From the NCBI GenBank assembly GCA_028293725.1, contig JAQGOE010000205.1, positions 1-64,000 of the forward strand: 64,000 bases of DNA, in the 5' to 3' direction. The notes under the pieces are model-generated. The model did no database searches. It was not told where the DNA came from and saw nothing but the letters and a program-made list of their open reading frames with translations. This stretch comes from Gammaproteobacteria bacterium. Its GTDB lineage: Bacteria; Pseudomonadota; Gammaproteobacteria; Steroidobacterales; Steroidobacteraceae. The position numbers and the translations under genes were made by a program. Shown here piece by piece: positions 24,863 through 34,012 of this stretch (the first letter of the stretch is position 1; each line of letters starts with the position of its first letter).

Positions 24863-27586
24863 ATGCCCCTGAACATCACGGCCCGCCGGGCCTTTCGTGC
24901 CGGCGCGCTGCTCAGCGCTGCGCTCCTCTCATTTGCTGCAGTCGCGCAGACGAAACCGATCCCGGCTCAGCCGGCCGCGCCTCCGGCCACTTCGACCTCC
25001 GGCGTATTGCGAGCCACCCTCGACAATGGCCTGCGAGTGGTCATTGTTCGCAATCCGCTGGCCCCGGTGGTCGCGACGTCGGTCAACTACCTGGTCGGCT
25101 CCGACGAGACACCCCCCGGCTTTCCGGGAACGGCACACGCACAGGAACACATGATGTTCCGTGGCAGCCCCGGCCTCACCGCGGATCAGCTAGCCGACAT
25201 CGGCAGCGTGATCGGCGGCAACTTCAACGCGAACACTCGCGAAGGACTCACGCAGTACCTGTACACCGTGCCGGCCGAAGACCTCGACGTGGCACTCCAT
25301 ATAGAAGCCATCCGGATGCGGGCCGTACTCGACTCCAAGGAGGAGTGGGATCACGAGCGCGGCGCCATCGAGCAGGAGGTCGCGCAGGACGTGTCCGAGC
25401 CCTCCTATATCCTGTATGAAAAAGTTCGCGCGGCAATGTTCGCGGGCACTCCCTATGAGCACGATGCACTCGGAACCCGGCCCTCCTTCGAGAAGACCAC
25501 GGCGCAGGCTCTCAAAAGCTTTCACGATGCCTGGTACGCGCCGAACAACGCGATCCTGATCATTGCCGGCGACGTCGATCCGCAGGCAACCCTGACGGAA
25601 GTCAAACAACTCTTCGGCGACATCAAGTCGAAACAACTTCCCGCGCGGCGGCCGGTGAAACTGCAGCCCGTGAAGGCAACTTCATTCAATATCGACACCG
25701 ATCATCCGAGCGGCACGCTGATGATCGCGACGCGCACGCCCGGACCGACGAGCGCCGATTTTCCGGCGCTCGAAGTGCTCGCCGACGTGTTGAGCAGTAA
25801 ACGCTTCGAGCTCTTTGGCCTCGTGCCGGCGGGCAAGGCCATCGACGCGGGTTTCGCCCTCGATCCCTTGCCGGAGGCGGGCCTCGCGTATGCGACGGTT
25901 GCTTTCCCCGCGGGCGATGACCCTAAGGCCGTCGAGACCGCGGTGCGCGCGATTCTCACGAAAGTGGCGCACGACGGTGTACCGCCCGAGCTCGTCGAGG
26001 CCGCCAAGGTCCAGGAGCGTAGCGCCGCCCAGTTCCAACGTAACTCCATCGCGGAGTTAGCCTCCGTCTGGTCGGAAGCGCTGACTCTGTATGGTTTGCA
26101 ATCTCCGGATGAGGACCTCGAGCGCATCGAGAAAGTTACCGTTGCGGACGTAAACCGCGTCGCCCGCCAGTACCTCGATCTCGATCATTCAATTGCGGGG
26201 GTGATGCTGCCGCGTGGCTCCGGTGCGCCGGTAGCCTCCCGGGGCGGTGGATTCGGCGGGCAAGAGTCCATTTCGCTCGGCGAAGCCAAGCCCACCAAGT
26301 TGCCAGAGTGGGCGGACGCGGCGCTGCGCCGCTTGGTCGTACCTCCGTCGACGCTCCACCCCGTCGTGAGCACCCTCCCGAACGGGCTGAAGCTGATCGT
26401 GCAGACCGAGGATGTCAGCGACACCGTCACGGTGTTGGGTCACATCCGTAACCGGCCGGAGACCCAGGAGCCCCAGGGCAAGGAAGGCATCACCCAGGTG
26501 CTCGACGAGCTGCTCACTTACGGCAGCGAAAAACTCGATCGGGTGGCCTTTCAACAGCAGCTCGATGCCATCGGCGCCCGGGAAGCCGCTGGTACGGACT
26601 TCGCCGTCGCCTCCCTGGCCGAGCACTTCGACCGCGGCGTCGAGCTGCTGGCCGACAATGAGTTGCACCCTGCCCTGCCGGAACAGGCACTCGATATCAT
26701 CAAGACACAGGTGGCCCATGGCGTGGCGGCTCGTAACAAGAGCCCCGGCTTCCTGACACAACACTCCCTGCGCGGCGCTTTGTATCCGCAGAGCGATCCG
26801 AGCCTGCGCATGGCAACGCCGGAGAGTGTGACCGGCCTGACCCCGGAGACGGTGCGAGCCTACTATCGCAGCGTTTTCCGGCCCGATCTCACCACCATTG
26901 TCATCATAGGCAAGGTCACACCCACGCAGGCGCGGGCGACGGTCGAGAAATACTTCAACGCCTGGAACGTGACGGGGCCCAAGCCGGAAGTTGATTTGCC
27001 GGTGGCACCGCCCAACCGGGCCGGCGTCATCGCCGTGCCGGACGCCAGCCGGGTGCAGGATGTCGTGATCCTGGCCCAGAACCTCGCCATCACCCGCTCG
27101 GATCCCGACTATTACCCGCTGCAGTTGGGCAATGCGGTGTTGGGGGGCAGTTTCTACTCCACCCGCTTGAGCATCGACCTGCGCAAGAACTCCGGCCTGG
27201 TGTATTCGGTGGGCTCGACACTGCAGGCCGGCCGCACCCGCGGCGCCTATCTCATCGAATATGCGAGCGACCCGCAGAACGTGGCCAAGGCCGCCAACAT
27301 GGTCGTCGGCGAGATCAAGTCGATGCAGGCCGCGCCCCCGAGCCAGGAAGAGCTCGTGCGGGTCAAGGCGCTGTTGTTACGGCAGATCCCGTTGAACGAA
27401 TCGAGCGTCGATGACATCGCGCATGGATTGTTAGGAAGGGTCGATCTGAACCTGCCGCTCGATGAGCCGACCAATGCCGCGCGCCGTTACATCGGACTCG
27501 GGCCCGCGGATGTGCAGGCGGCCTTCAAGAAGTGGCTACGGCCTGACGACCTCGTGCGCGTCAGCGAGGGCCCGACGCCGCAGTAA
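24863..27586 (+). CDS. secreted/periplasmic M16-family zinc metallopeptidase, two-repeat form
   Basis: A 907-residue pitrilysin-type peptidase with a signal peptide (about 1-28, ending AAVAQ). The first M16 repeat has the inverted zinc motif HxxEH at 92-96 (HAQEH), with the distal zinc-ligand region GAIEQEV. M16_C-type domains and a second, catalytically silent repeat (from about residue 500) make up the rest. The silent repeat keeps SFYSTRLSIDLRKNSGLVYSVGS near its end. Such proteins degrade peptides in the periplasm. The ATG at 24863 is the first with a proper signal peptide. It diverges from the RND outer-membrane factor; a short inverted repeat GATAC-N4-GTATC lies between them at 24769-24782. 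Confidence 0.88.
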   Translation: MPLNITARRAFRAGALLSAALLSFAAVAQTKPIPAQPAAPPATSTSGVLRATLDNGLRVVIVRNPLAPVVATSVNYLVGSDETPPGFPGTAHAQEHMMFRGSPGLTADQLADIGSVIGGNFNANTREGLTQYLYTVPAEDLDVALHIEAIRMRAVLDSKEEWDHERGAIEQEVAQDVSEPSYILYEKVRAAMFAGTPYEHDALGTRPSFEKTTAQALKSFHDAWYAPNNAILIIAGDVDPQATLTEVKQLFGDIKSKQLPARRPVKLQPVKATSFNIDTDHPSGTLMIATRTPGPTSADFPALEVLADVLSSKRFELFGLVPAGKAIDAGFALDPLPEAGLAYATVAFPAGDDPKAVETAVRAILTKVAHDGVPPELVEAAKVQERSAAQFQRNSIAELASVWSEALTLYGLQSPDEDLERIEKVTVADVNRVARQYLDLDHSIAGVMLPRGSGAPVASRGGGFGGQESISLGEAKPTKLPEWADAALRRLVVPPSTLHPVVSTLPNGLKLIVQTEDVSDTVTVLGHIRNRPETQEPQGKEGITQVLDELLTYGSEKLDRVAFQQQLDAIGAREAAGTDFAVASLAEHFDRGVELLADNELHPALPEQALDIIKTQVAHGVAARNKSPGFLTQHSLRGALYPQSDPSLRMATPESVTGLTPETVRAYYRSVFRPDLTTIVIIGKVTPTQARATVEKYFNAWNVTGPKPEVDLPVAPPNRAGVIAVPDASRVQDVVILAQNLAITRSDPDYYPLQLGNAVLGGSFYSTRLSIDLRKNSGLVYSVGSTLQAGRTRGAYLIEYASDPQNVAKAANMVVGEIKSMQAAPPSQEELVRVKALLLRQIPLNESSVDDIAHGLLGRVDLNLPLDEPTNAARRYIGLGPADVQAAFKKWLRPDDLVRVSEGPTPQ

Positions 27587-27606
27587 GCCGCATGTCGGGC
27601 TGACAC

Positions 27607-27619
27607 TTACAATTTGTAA
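27607..27619. repeat. inverted repeat TTACAA-T-TTGTAA upstream of the methyltransferase
   Basis: A perfect 6-bp inverted repeat with one central base lies 55 bases before the methyltransferase ATG and overlaps a TAATAT hexamer that could be a -10 box. A small CCCCC-TCGT-GGGGG hairpin follows at 27623-27636. The location fits an operator, but no -35 box at the right distance was found. Confidence 0.35.
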
Positions 27620-27673
27620 TATCCCCCTCGTGGGGGTAGAACTCCTGGCTCGCACTTTTTTGGAGGTCGAGCC

Positions 27674-28726
27674 ATGGCGATCAATGAAGCAAAACTCAAC
27701 GCGTTCCTGGGCAAGGCGATCGGAGATCTCGGCGCGGCCCTGAGCGCAGTGCTGATCTCACTCGGTGACGAGCTTGGGCTGTATCGTGAGTTGGCGAAAG
27801 GCCCGCTCACCTCCCTGGAGCTGGCGACCCGGACCGGGACTAACGAGCGCTACATCCGCGAATGGCTCGCGAACCAGGCATCCGGCGGCTATGTCGAGTA
27901 CGACACCGCGGGCGGTAAGTATTCTTTGAATGACGAGCAGGCACTGTGCCTCGCGGACCCGAATAGTCCGGTCGACCTCCCGGGCGCCTACAGCATCGTA
28001 CAGGACCTGTACCACGTCAAAGAGCGGGCCCGGGAGAACTTTCGCAGCGGCAAGGGCATGGAATGGGGCGAGCATCACCCGTGCCTGTTTCATGGCACCG
28101 AGCGCTTCTTCCGTGCCGGATACAACGCCAACCTGTTGTCCTCCTGGCTGCCGGCCTTGGAGGGTGTGGCGGCGAAGCTGACCCGCGGCGGGCGGGCCGC
28201 GGACGTCGGCTGCGGCCACGGTGCGAGCACGATCCTCATGGCAAAGGCATTCCCGGATTCGCAGTTCGTCGGCATTGACTATCACGACGCCTCGATCGAA
28301 ACGGCACGCCGACGTGCCGCCGAGGCAGGGGTGAGCAATGTCAGATTCGAGACGGCCGACGCAACCTCCTACGCCGAACGCGACCTGGACTTCATCGCCT
28401 TCTTCGACTGCCTGCATGACATGGCCGATCCTGCAGGCGCCGCACGTCACGCCCGCCAGGCGCTCAAGCCGGATGGGAATTGCATGATTGTCGAGCCATT
28501 CGCCGGAGATCGCCTGGAGGACAATCTCAACCCTGTGGGTCGCGTGTACTACGCTGCGTCTTCGCTGGTCTGTGTCCCGGTATCGCTGGCGAAGCGTGGC
28601 CCCGCTCTTGGGGCGCAGGCTGGCGAGAAACGGTTGCGGCAGGTCGTCGTGGATGAAGGTGGCTTTACCCGGTTTCGCCGGGCCACTGAGACACCGTTCA
28701 ACATCGTGCTGGAGGCACGACCCTAA
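27674..28726 (+). CDS. class I SAM-dependent methyltransferase with N-terminal winged-helix domain
   Basis: A 350-residue protein. Residues about 10-95 form a dimerisation-type winged helix like those of small-molecule O-methyltransferases and Rv2258c-like proteins (LGLYRELAKGPLTSLELATRTGTNERYIREWL). From about 165 comes a Rossmann SAM-binding domain with motif I AADVGCGHGAST, an acidic end of strand 2 (GIDYHD), and DCLHDMADPAGAARH. The substrate is probably a small molecule. A strong ribosome site (TTGGAGG) precedes the ATG. It sits between an M16 peptidase and a ferritin-like protein with no obvious pathway partners. Confidence 0.82.
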   Translation: MAINEAKLNAFLGKAIGDLGAALSAVLISLGDELGLYRELAKGPLTSLELATRTGTNERYIREWLANQASGGYVEYDTAGGKYSLNDEQALCLADPNSPVDLPGAYSIVQDLYHVKERARENFRSGKGMEWGEHHPCLFHGTERFFRAGYNANLLSSWLPALEGVAAKLTRGGRAADVGCGHGASTILMAKAFPDSQFVGIDYHDASIETARRRAAEAGVSNVRFETADATSYAERDLDFIAFFDCLHDMADPAGAARHARQALKPDGNCMIVEPFAGDRLEDNLNPVGRVYYAASSLVCVPVSLAKRGPALGAQAGEKRLRQVVVDEGGFTRFRRATETPFNIVLEARP

Positions 28727-28833
28727 GAGCCAGACAGGTCCGCGCCTGCCTTAATCTGCCCGAATTGCGTCAGTCCGGCGGCTCAATCGCTGGTCACTCT
28801 GCATCCTCTGAAGTGACTAGCGTGAGAGCCCCC

Positions 28834-29580
28834 ATGTTCCGCGACCTCGAAATCTGGCTCAATCATTTTGAGTACCACGCCGCGCATCCGCGCTGCGTTC
28901 CGCCGGGCCTGTCTGATGTGTTGAAGCCCGAGGAGCGCCGCCTGATTGCGCGCTCCATGGCCACCTTCCAGGTGTGCGAGCAGCCCGAAGGCGGCGCACT
29001 GCTGCGCTCAGCGCGGCGGTTCGCGGAAAAACACGATGCCGCGCCCCTCATGCGCATTACCGAGCTTTTCGTGCGCGAGCAGCAACGGCACGCCGCCCTG
29101 CTGGGCGCCTTCATGGAAGACCATGACATCGAGCGCAAGGAGACAGACCTGACAGACTTCGTGTTCTGTTGCTTGCGGCGACTCGGTGGGTTCCGCTTCC
29201 GATTGAATGTCCTGGTGGCGGCGGAACTCATCGCCAACGTCTACTACCGGGCGCTGGAAGCGGCGACGGGATGTCAGCGGCTCAAAATACTGTGTCGCAC
29301 CCTGGTGGCCGACGAACTGGCCCACATCGGACTGGAGTCACAACTGCTGTTGGCAATGCGGGCGCGCAAGCCCGTAGTGCTACGGGCCGTGTCTCGCCTG
29401 TTGCATCGGACATTTTTCAGCTGCGCGGCCACGGTCGTATACCTGACACATCGGGCCGTTTTGCGTGGTGCTGGCTATGGCTTCGACAGCTTTCTGCGGG
29501 TGTGCGAGACCCAGTACACGTTCTACATGGAGCCGCCCACGTACGGGTACACTGTGGCGAGTAAACTGAAGGGAAGGTAG
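28834..29580 (+). CDS. ferritin-like domain protein of unknown function
   Basis: A 248-residue all-helical protein. Acid and histidine residues are arranged as in di-iron four-helix bundles: Glu82 and His86 (REQQRH), Glu131 (AAELIANVYYRA), Glu161 and His164 with Glu168 (DELAHIGLE). The C-terminal 80 residues are a helical extension with SCAATVVYLTHRAVLRGAGYGFDSFLR. The ATG at 28834 is chosen; upstream TTG and GTG codons give an unlikely N-terminus. I cannot name the family more precisely. An oxidase or ferritin-like role is inferred only from the ligand pattern. The next gene starts 13 bases later. Confidence 0.65.
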   Translation: MFRDLEIWLNHFEYHAAHPRCVPPGLSDVLKPEERRLIARSMATFQVCEQPEGGALLRSARRFAEKHDAAPLMRITELFVREQQRHAALLGAFMEDHDIERKETDLTDFVFCCLRRLGGFRFRLNVLVAAELIANVYYRALEAATGCQRLKILCRTLVADELAHIGLESQLLLAMRARKPVVLRAVSRLLHRTFFSCAATVVYLTHRAVLRGAGYGFDSFLRVCETQYTFYMEPPTYGYTVASKLKGR

Positions 29581-29593
29581 CTAGCGCACGCTC

Positions 29594-29800
29594 ATGAAAA
29601 TCTACGGGGCCGACGGCAAAGAAATGATGACCGTGAGCAGCCTGGAACGGGACGGCTCCACGCTGGTGATCAAGGGAAAAATCTTTGGCACCATGCCGCT
29701 CAGCGCCAAGCTGCGTCCCGAAGAGGCCCGCAAGGCGTTCGGGCTGCTGAATTTCCGGCTGATCCTGTTCCTGCTGACGTTGCCGTTTAGAAAGGGTTAG
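29594..29800 (+). CDS. small conserved hypothetical protein (68 residues)
   Basis: A short protein, MKIYGADGKEMMTVSSL onwards, with a beta-rich first half (DGSTLVIKGKIFGTMPLSAKL) and a hydrophobic C-terminal helix (GLLNFRLILFLLTLPF) ending in RKG, so it is probably membrane-attached. I recall similar uncharacterised small proteins in other proteobacteria. It lies 13 bases after the ferritin-like gene, so the two are likely co-transcribed. Its stop overlaps the stop of the convergent RND permease by 4 bases. Confidence 0.65.
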   Translation: MKIYGADGKEMMTVSSLERDGSTLVIKGKIFGTMPLSAKLRPEEARKAFGLLNFRLILFLLTLPFRKG

Positions 29801-32800
29801 TGCGCCTCTTGGGGCGCTGACTCCGTCGTCAGCGTCGCCGTCCGCTTGTCGTGCGCGTGGTCGGCGCCGATCAGGATGTACACGGCCGGCACGATGAACA
29901 GCGTGAACATCGTTCCGATGGAAAGACCCGTGAACAACACGATTCCCATCGCACGGCGGCCCGCGGCACCCGCACCGGTCGCAATGACCAACGGGAGGAC
30001 ACCCAACACCATCGCTGCGGTCGTCATGAGAATGGGGCGTAACCGTACCGCCGCAGCCTCCTCGATCGCCTCGAGCTTGGTCCGCCCGGAGCGCTGCAAC
30101 TCATTGGCGAACTGCACGATGAGGATGCCGTGCTTGCTGATGAGACCGAGGAGCGTCACGAGTCCGACCTGGGTGTAGATGTTGAGCGAGGCAGCGCCCA
30201 TGTTGATAAACAGCAACGCCCCGAACAAGGCCATGGGCACCGACACCAGGATGACCGCCGGGTCGCGGAAGCTCTCGAACTGCGCCGCCAGCGCCAGGTA
30301 CACGATGATGAGCGCGAACAACAACGTTACCGTGAAGCTGCCAGAACCCAGAATGAACTGCCGCGACTGCCCGGAGTAGTCCGCCGTGTAACCGCTAGGC
30401 GCGACCTCTTTCAGCGTGTCACGTAGAAATTGCAGAGCCACATCCTGCGAGACGCCCGGAGCACCGGCGATCGTCGCGGAATTGAGCTGTTGAAAATGGT
30501 TGATCGACTCAGGCACCGTAGTCGTCTTGATGTTCGCGACCGTGCGCGCCGGCATGAGCGAGCCGTCGCCCGAGCGCACGTAGTAATCGAGCACCTGGTC
30601 GGGGTTGAGCCGGTTCTTCTGCAACACCTGCGGAATGACTTTGTAGGATCGTCCCGCGATGGAGAAATAGTTGACATAGCCGCCCCCCAGCGCCGCGCCG
30701 AGGGATGAGCCCACGTCCTGCTGGGTGAGGCCCATGTCAGCGACCATGTCGCGATTGATATCGAGAGTCGCCTGTGGCTTATCGAGCTTCAGATCGGAGT
30801 CGATGAAGAAGAACAGCCCACTGGCCTCCGCCTTCTCTTTGACCTGGTTTGCCACCTCGTAGAGGTTCTGGACGGGCTCCGTCGTCGTAATGACGAACTG
30901 CAACGGCAGGCCCTGCGACCCTGGCAACGCCGGGAATTGAAACACGGCAACCCGCGCGCCGGAGATGTGATTGAACTTCTCCTGCAGGTACTTCTGTACG
31001 TCGTCAGCCGATCGCTTGCGCTCGCCCCAGGGTTTGAGGAGCGTGCCGCCGAAAGCCTGGTTGATAGAGGGCTGGCCGACGATCTGAAAGACTGCGTCGT
31101 GCTCGGGCAGCGCATTCATGATCTGGAACTTCTGGTTCTCGTAGTCCTGCATCTGCGCGATGGTCGCGTTGGGAGGACCTATCGTCTGCGAGAGCACGGT
31201 GCCCTGATCTTCCTGGGGAGCAAGCTCGGATTGCGAGTTCATGAACAGAAAGATCGTGCCACACAACAGCAACGCGCCCAGCGCGACCAGCACCTGCCAG
31301 GTCTGGAGCCAACGCGACAGGCCGCGCTTATAAGACTCCCGCAGCCGGTTGAACTGTTTGTCGAGGAAGTGCGCGAAGCGGCCTTCGTCCTGCTCGGGGC
31401 GAAAGATCTTGGAGCACATCATCGGCGACAGGGTAAGCGCGATGATGCCGGATATCGTCACGGCGCCAGCCAGCGTGAACGCGAATTGTGTAAACAAAGC
31501 GCCGGTCAAACCACCCTGGAATCCGATCGGGACATACGCGGCGACGAGCACGATGGTCATCGCAACGATCGGTCCGCCGAGCTCGCGCGCTGCCTGTATA
31601 GAGGCGGCGAACGGGGTCATGCCCTCTTTTAGATGACGATCTACGTTTTCGACGACAATGATTGCGTCGTCCACCACGAGACCGATTGCCAGCACCAACG
31701 CCAGCAGTGTCAGAAGGTTGACCGAATAGCCGAGCGCCAGCATCACCAGGAATGCGCCCACCAGTGACAGCGGCATCGCGACGACCGGAATGACCACCGC
31801 ACGCGGACTTCCGAGGAACAGGAAGATCACCAGGGTGACAATGATCAAAGCCTCGACGAGCGTTTTGATGACCTCCGTGATCGCGGTATTGATGAACCGG
31901 GTGGTGTCGAAAACCAGGTCCTGGGTCATTCCCGTCGGGAGCTGCGCGCCGATGGCGGGTAACGCCGCTTTGACCGTCTTCACCACCTCGAGCACATTCG
32001 CGCGTGGTGCGGTTTGAATGCCGATGAACACCGAGCGCTTGCCGTTGAAAGCCACACTGAAATCGTAATTTTCCGCGCCCAGTACCACGGTCGCCACGTC
32101 CGAGAGCCGCACGATGGCGTTGTTCTGCTGCTTGACGACGAGGTGCTTGAATTCATCGAGCGAGTGCAGATCGGTCGAGGCGGTGAGATCGACGCTCACC
32201 GCCTGCCCCTTCGCGGTACCGACGGCAGTCAGATAGTTGTTAGCCGAGAGCGCGGTATAGACGTCCGAGGCCGTGATGTTTTGGGCGGCCATCCGGTCCG
32301 GGTCCAGCCACGCGCGCAGCGCGTATTGCCGCGCACCGATGACTTCCGCGGTCTGCACGCCCTCGATGGAATCGAGTTTCGGCTTCACCACCCGCGCGAG
32401 GTAATCCGTCATGCCGTTCGCCGGCAACGAGTTACTGAAATAGCCGATGTACATCGTGTCGGTGGTCTGCCCGACCTGCACGATGAGTACCGGCTGTTGG
32501 GCCTGCGGCGGCAACTGGTTGCGCACCGAGCTGACCTTGGTATTGATTTCCGTCAGCGCGCGGTTCGAGTCGTAGTTCAACCGCAGTGTCGCGGTGATGA
32601 TCGATGAGCCGGTGCTGCTCGAGGAAGACAGGTAGTCGATACCCTGAGCCTGGGAAATCGCCTGCTCGAGAGGCTGAGTGATGAAGCCAGCGACCGTAGC
32701 AGCGTCCGCGCCGTAGTAGGCCGTACTCACAATGATGGTCGCATTCTCTGTTGCCGGATACTGCGTGATCGGCAGCTGAAAAATAGACCGCAAGCCCAGC

Positions 32801-32868
32801 ACGAGAATCAGCAGGCTGACGACCGCCGACAGTACGGGACGCTCGACAAACAGGTCGGTGAACTTCAT
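29797..32868 (-). CDS. RND multidrug efflux permease (second system, HAE1 family)
   Basis: A 1023-residue permease beginning MKFTDLFVERPVLSAVVSLL, with LPITQYPATENATIIVSTAYYGADAATV typical of AcrB-group proteins. The proton-relay aspartates are in GLVVDDAIIVVENVDRHLKEG. Twelve spans and two periplasmic loops fit the normal length. It is the last gene of a three-gene pump operon and follows the adaptor by 10 bases. It differs clearly from the MdtC-like permease at 18912-22070, so the two pumps are not recent duplicates. Confidence 0.92.
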   Translation of the reverse strand: MKFTDLFVERPVLSAVVSLLILVLGLRSIFQLPITQYPATENATIIVSTAYYGADAATVAGFITQPLEQAISQAQGIDYLSSSSSTGSSIITATLRLNYDSNRALTEINTKVSSVRNQLPPQAQQPVLIVQVGQTTDTMYIGYFSNSLPANGMTDYLARVVKPKLDSIEGVQTAEVIGARQYALRAWLDPDRMAAQNITASDVYTALSANNYLTAVGTAKGQAVSVDLTASTDLHSLDEFKHLVVKQQNNAIVRLSDVATVVLGAENYDFSVAFNGKRSVFIGIQTAPRANVLEVVKTVKAALPAIGAQLPTGMTQDLVFDTTRFINTAITEVIKTLVEALIIVTLVIFLFLGSPRAVVIPVVAMPLSLVGAFLVMLALGYSVNLLTLLALVLAIGLVVDDAIIVVENVDRHLKEGMTPFAASIQAARELGGPIVAMTIVLVAAYVPIGFQGGLTGALFTQFAFTLAGAVTISGIIALTLSPMMCSKIFRPEQDEGRFAHFLDKQFNRLRESYKRGLSRWLQTWQVLVALGALLLCGTIFLFMNSQSELAPQEDQGTVLSQTIGPPNATIAQMQDYENQKFQIMNALPEHDAVFQIVGQPSINQAFGGTLLKPWGERKRSADDVQKYLQEKFNHISGARVAVFQFPALPGSQGLPLQFVITTTEPVQNLYEVANQVKEKAEASGLFFFIDSDLKLDKPQATLDINRDMVADMGLTQQDVGSSLGAALGGGYVNYFSIAGRSYKVIPQVLQKNRLNPDQVLDYYVRSGDGSLMPARTVANIKTTTVPESINHFQQLNSATIAGAPGVSQDVALQFLRDTLKEVAPSGYTADYSGQSRQFILGSGSFTVTLLFALIIVYLALAAQFESFRDPAVILVSVPMALFGALLFINMGAASLNIYTQVGLVTLLGLISKHGILIVQFANELQRSGRTKLEAIEEAAAVRLRPILMTTAAMVLGVLPLVIATGAGAAGRRAMGIVLFTGLSIGTMFTLFIVPAVYILIGADHAHDKRTATLTTESAPQEAH

Positions 32869-32878
32869 CGAATCTCCC

Positions 32879-34012
32879 TCACTGCTCCTGGGGAGTCGGG
32901 TTCGGATCGTCTTTGGGCACCACGCTGTTGTCGACGACCAGCTGCGTCCCGTTCTTCAACTTGAGCTGCCCGCTGGTCACCACCGTGTCACCCTCTTTGA
33001 TGCCGCTCAGGATCGCCGCCTGGTCGCCCCGTGTACCGCCGACAGTGACAAACACCTGCTGCGCGACCAACGCCTTGCCGTCCTGGGACTTGTTCGCCAG
33101 GAAAACAGTCGCGCCGTACGGGTTGTAGGTGATGGCCGTCTGCGGCAGCGTCAGATAGCGCTTCTTGTCACCCGACTGCACGGCAACCTGGGCGAACATT
33201 CCGGGTAGCAGCCGCCGGGATGTATTGTTGACCGAGGCCTCCACCTGGAAGTTGCGGCTGGCCGAGTCGACGAGCGGGTCGATCGCGGTGACCTTGCCTT
33301 CGAAGGTTTCTCCCGGGAAGGCATCGGTGGTCACATGCAGGGTCTGGTCCTTGGAAAGCCGCGCGAGCTGCAACTGCGGGATCCGGAAATCCACCAGGAT
33401 GGGATCGATCGCTTGCAGGGTCACGACTTTGTCACCCGGATTGAGGTACTGCCCCGGGTTCAGTGTGGTGATGCCCAACCGGCCGGCAAACGGCGCGCGC
33501 AATATCTTTTTCGCGACCAATGCAGCCTGCGCTTCGGCCTGCGCGCGCCGGTTCTTCAGATCCGCGGCATCCGAATCGAGCGTTGCCTGGCTGATGGCCT
33601 CCGCCTCGAGCTGCACTTTGTCGCGGTTATACGTGGTCTGGGACAGGTCCGCGGCCGCCTGCAGGGCGTGCAACTGCGCTACGTCGGAGTCGATATTCAA
33701 CTCAACCAGCACTGCGCCGCTTTTGGCGTCGTCACCGGATTTGAAGTTCAGGGTACGCACCAGCCCCGCGACCTCGGTGGTAACCACCACGCCGCGATAG
33801 GCGCGCATACTCCCAACAGCGGTGATCTCAGGCTGCCAGTCAGAGAATCCTGCCACCGTCGTCGAAACCGTCTGGTTCTTCGGAGCGTTCTCCGCTTTGA
33901 ACTTGGCGATAAACTGTGGCTTGAGGACGAGATTGAAAAAGACCAGCGCGCCCAGCAGCACCGCTGCCGCGCCCAACACGATGATCAGACGCCAACGCAT
34001 CACGCTGCTCAC
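32879..34012 (-). CDS. RND efflux periplasmic adaptor (second system)
   Basis: An AcrA/HlyD-type adaptor of 377 residues from GTG 34012, which overlaps the preceding stop as GTGA; ATG 34000 is the alternative and would give MRWRLIIVLGAA. A signal-anchor (about 7-28) precedes the lipoyl halves (VVTTEVAGLVRTLNFKSGDDAKSGAVLVEL and LRAPFAGRLGITTLNPGQYLNPGD), a coiled-coil hairpin (about 95-160) and beta-barrel domain. It is the middle gene of the second pump operon. Confidence 0.88.
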   Translation of the reverse strand: MSSVMRWRLIIVLGAAAVLLGALVFFNLVLKPQFIAKFKAENAPKNQTVSTTVAGFSDWQPEITAVGSMRAYRGVVVTTEVAGLVRTLNFKSGDDAKSGAVLVELNIDSDVAQLHALQAAADLSQTTYNRDKVQLEAEAISQATLDSDAADLKNRRAQAEAQAALVAKKILRAPFAGRLGITTLNPGQYLNPGDKVVTLQAIDPILVDFRIPQLQLARLSKDQTLHVTTDAFPGETFEGKVTAIDPLVDSASRNFQVEASVNNTSRRLLPGMFAQVAVQSGDKKRYLTLPQTAITYNPYGATVFLANKSQDGKALVAQQVFVTVGGTRGDQAAILSGIKEGDTVVTSGQLKLKNGTQLVVDNSVVPKDDPNPTPQEQ

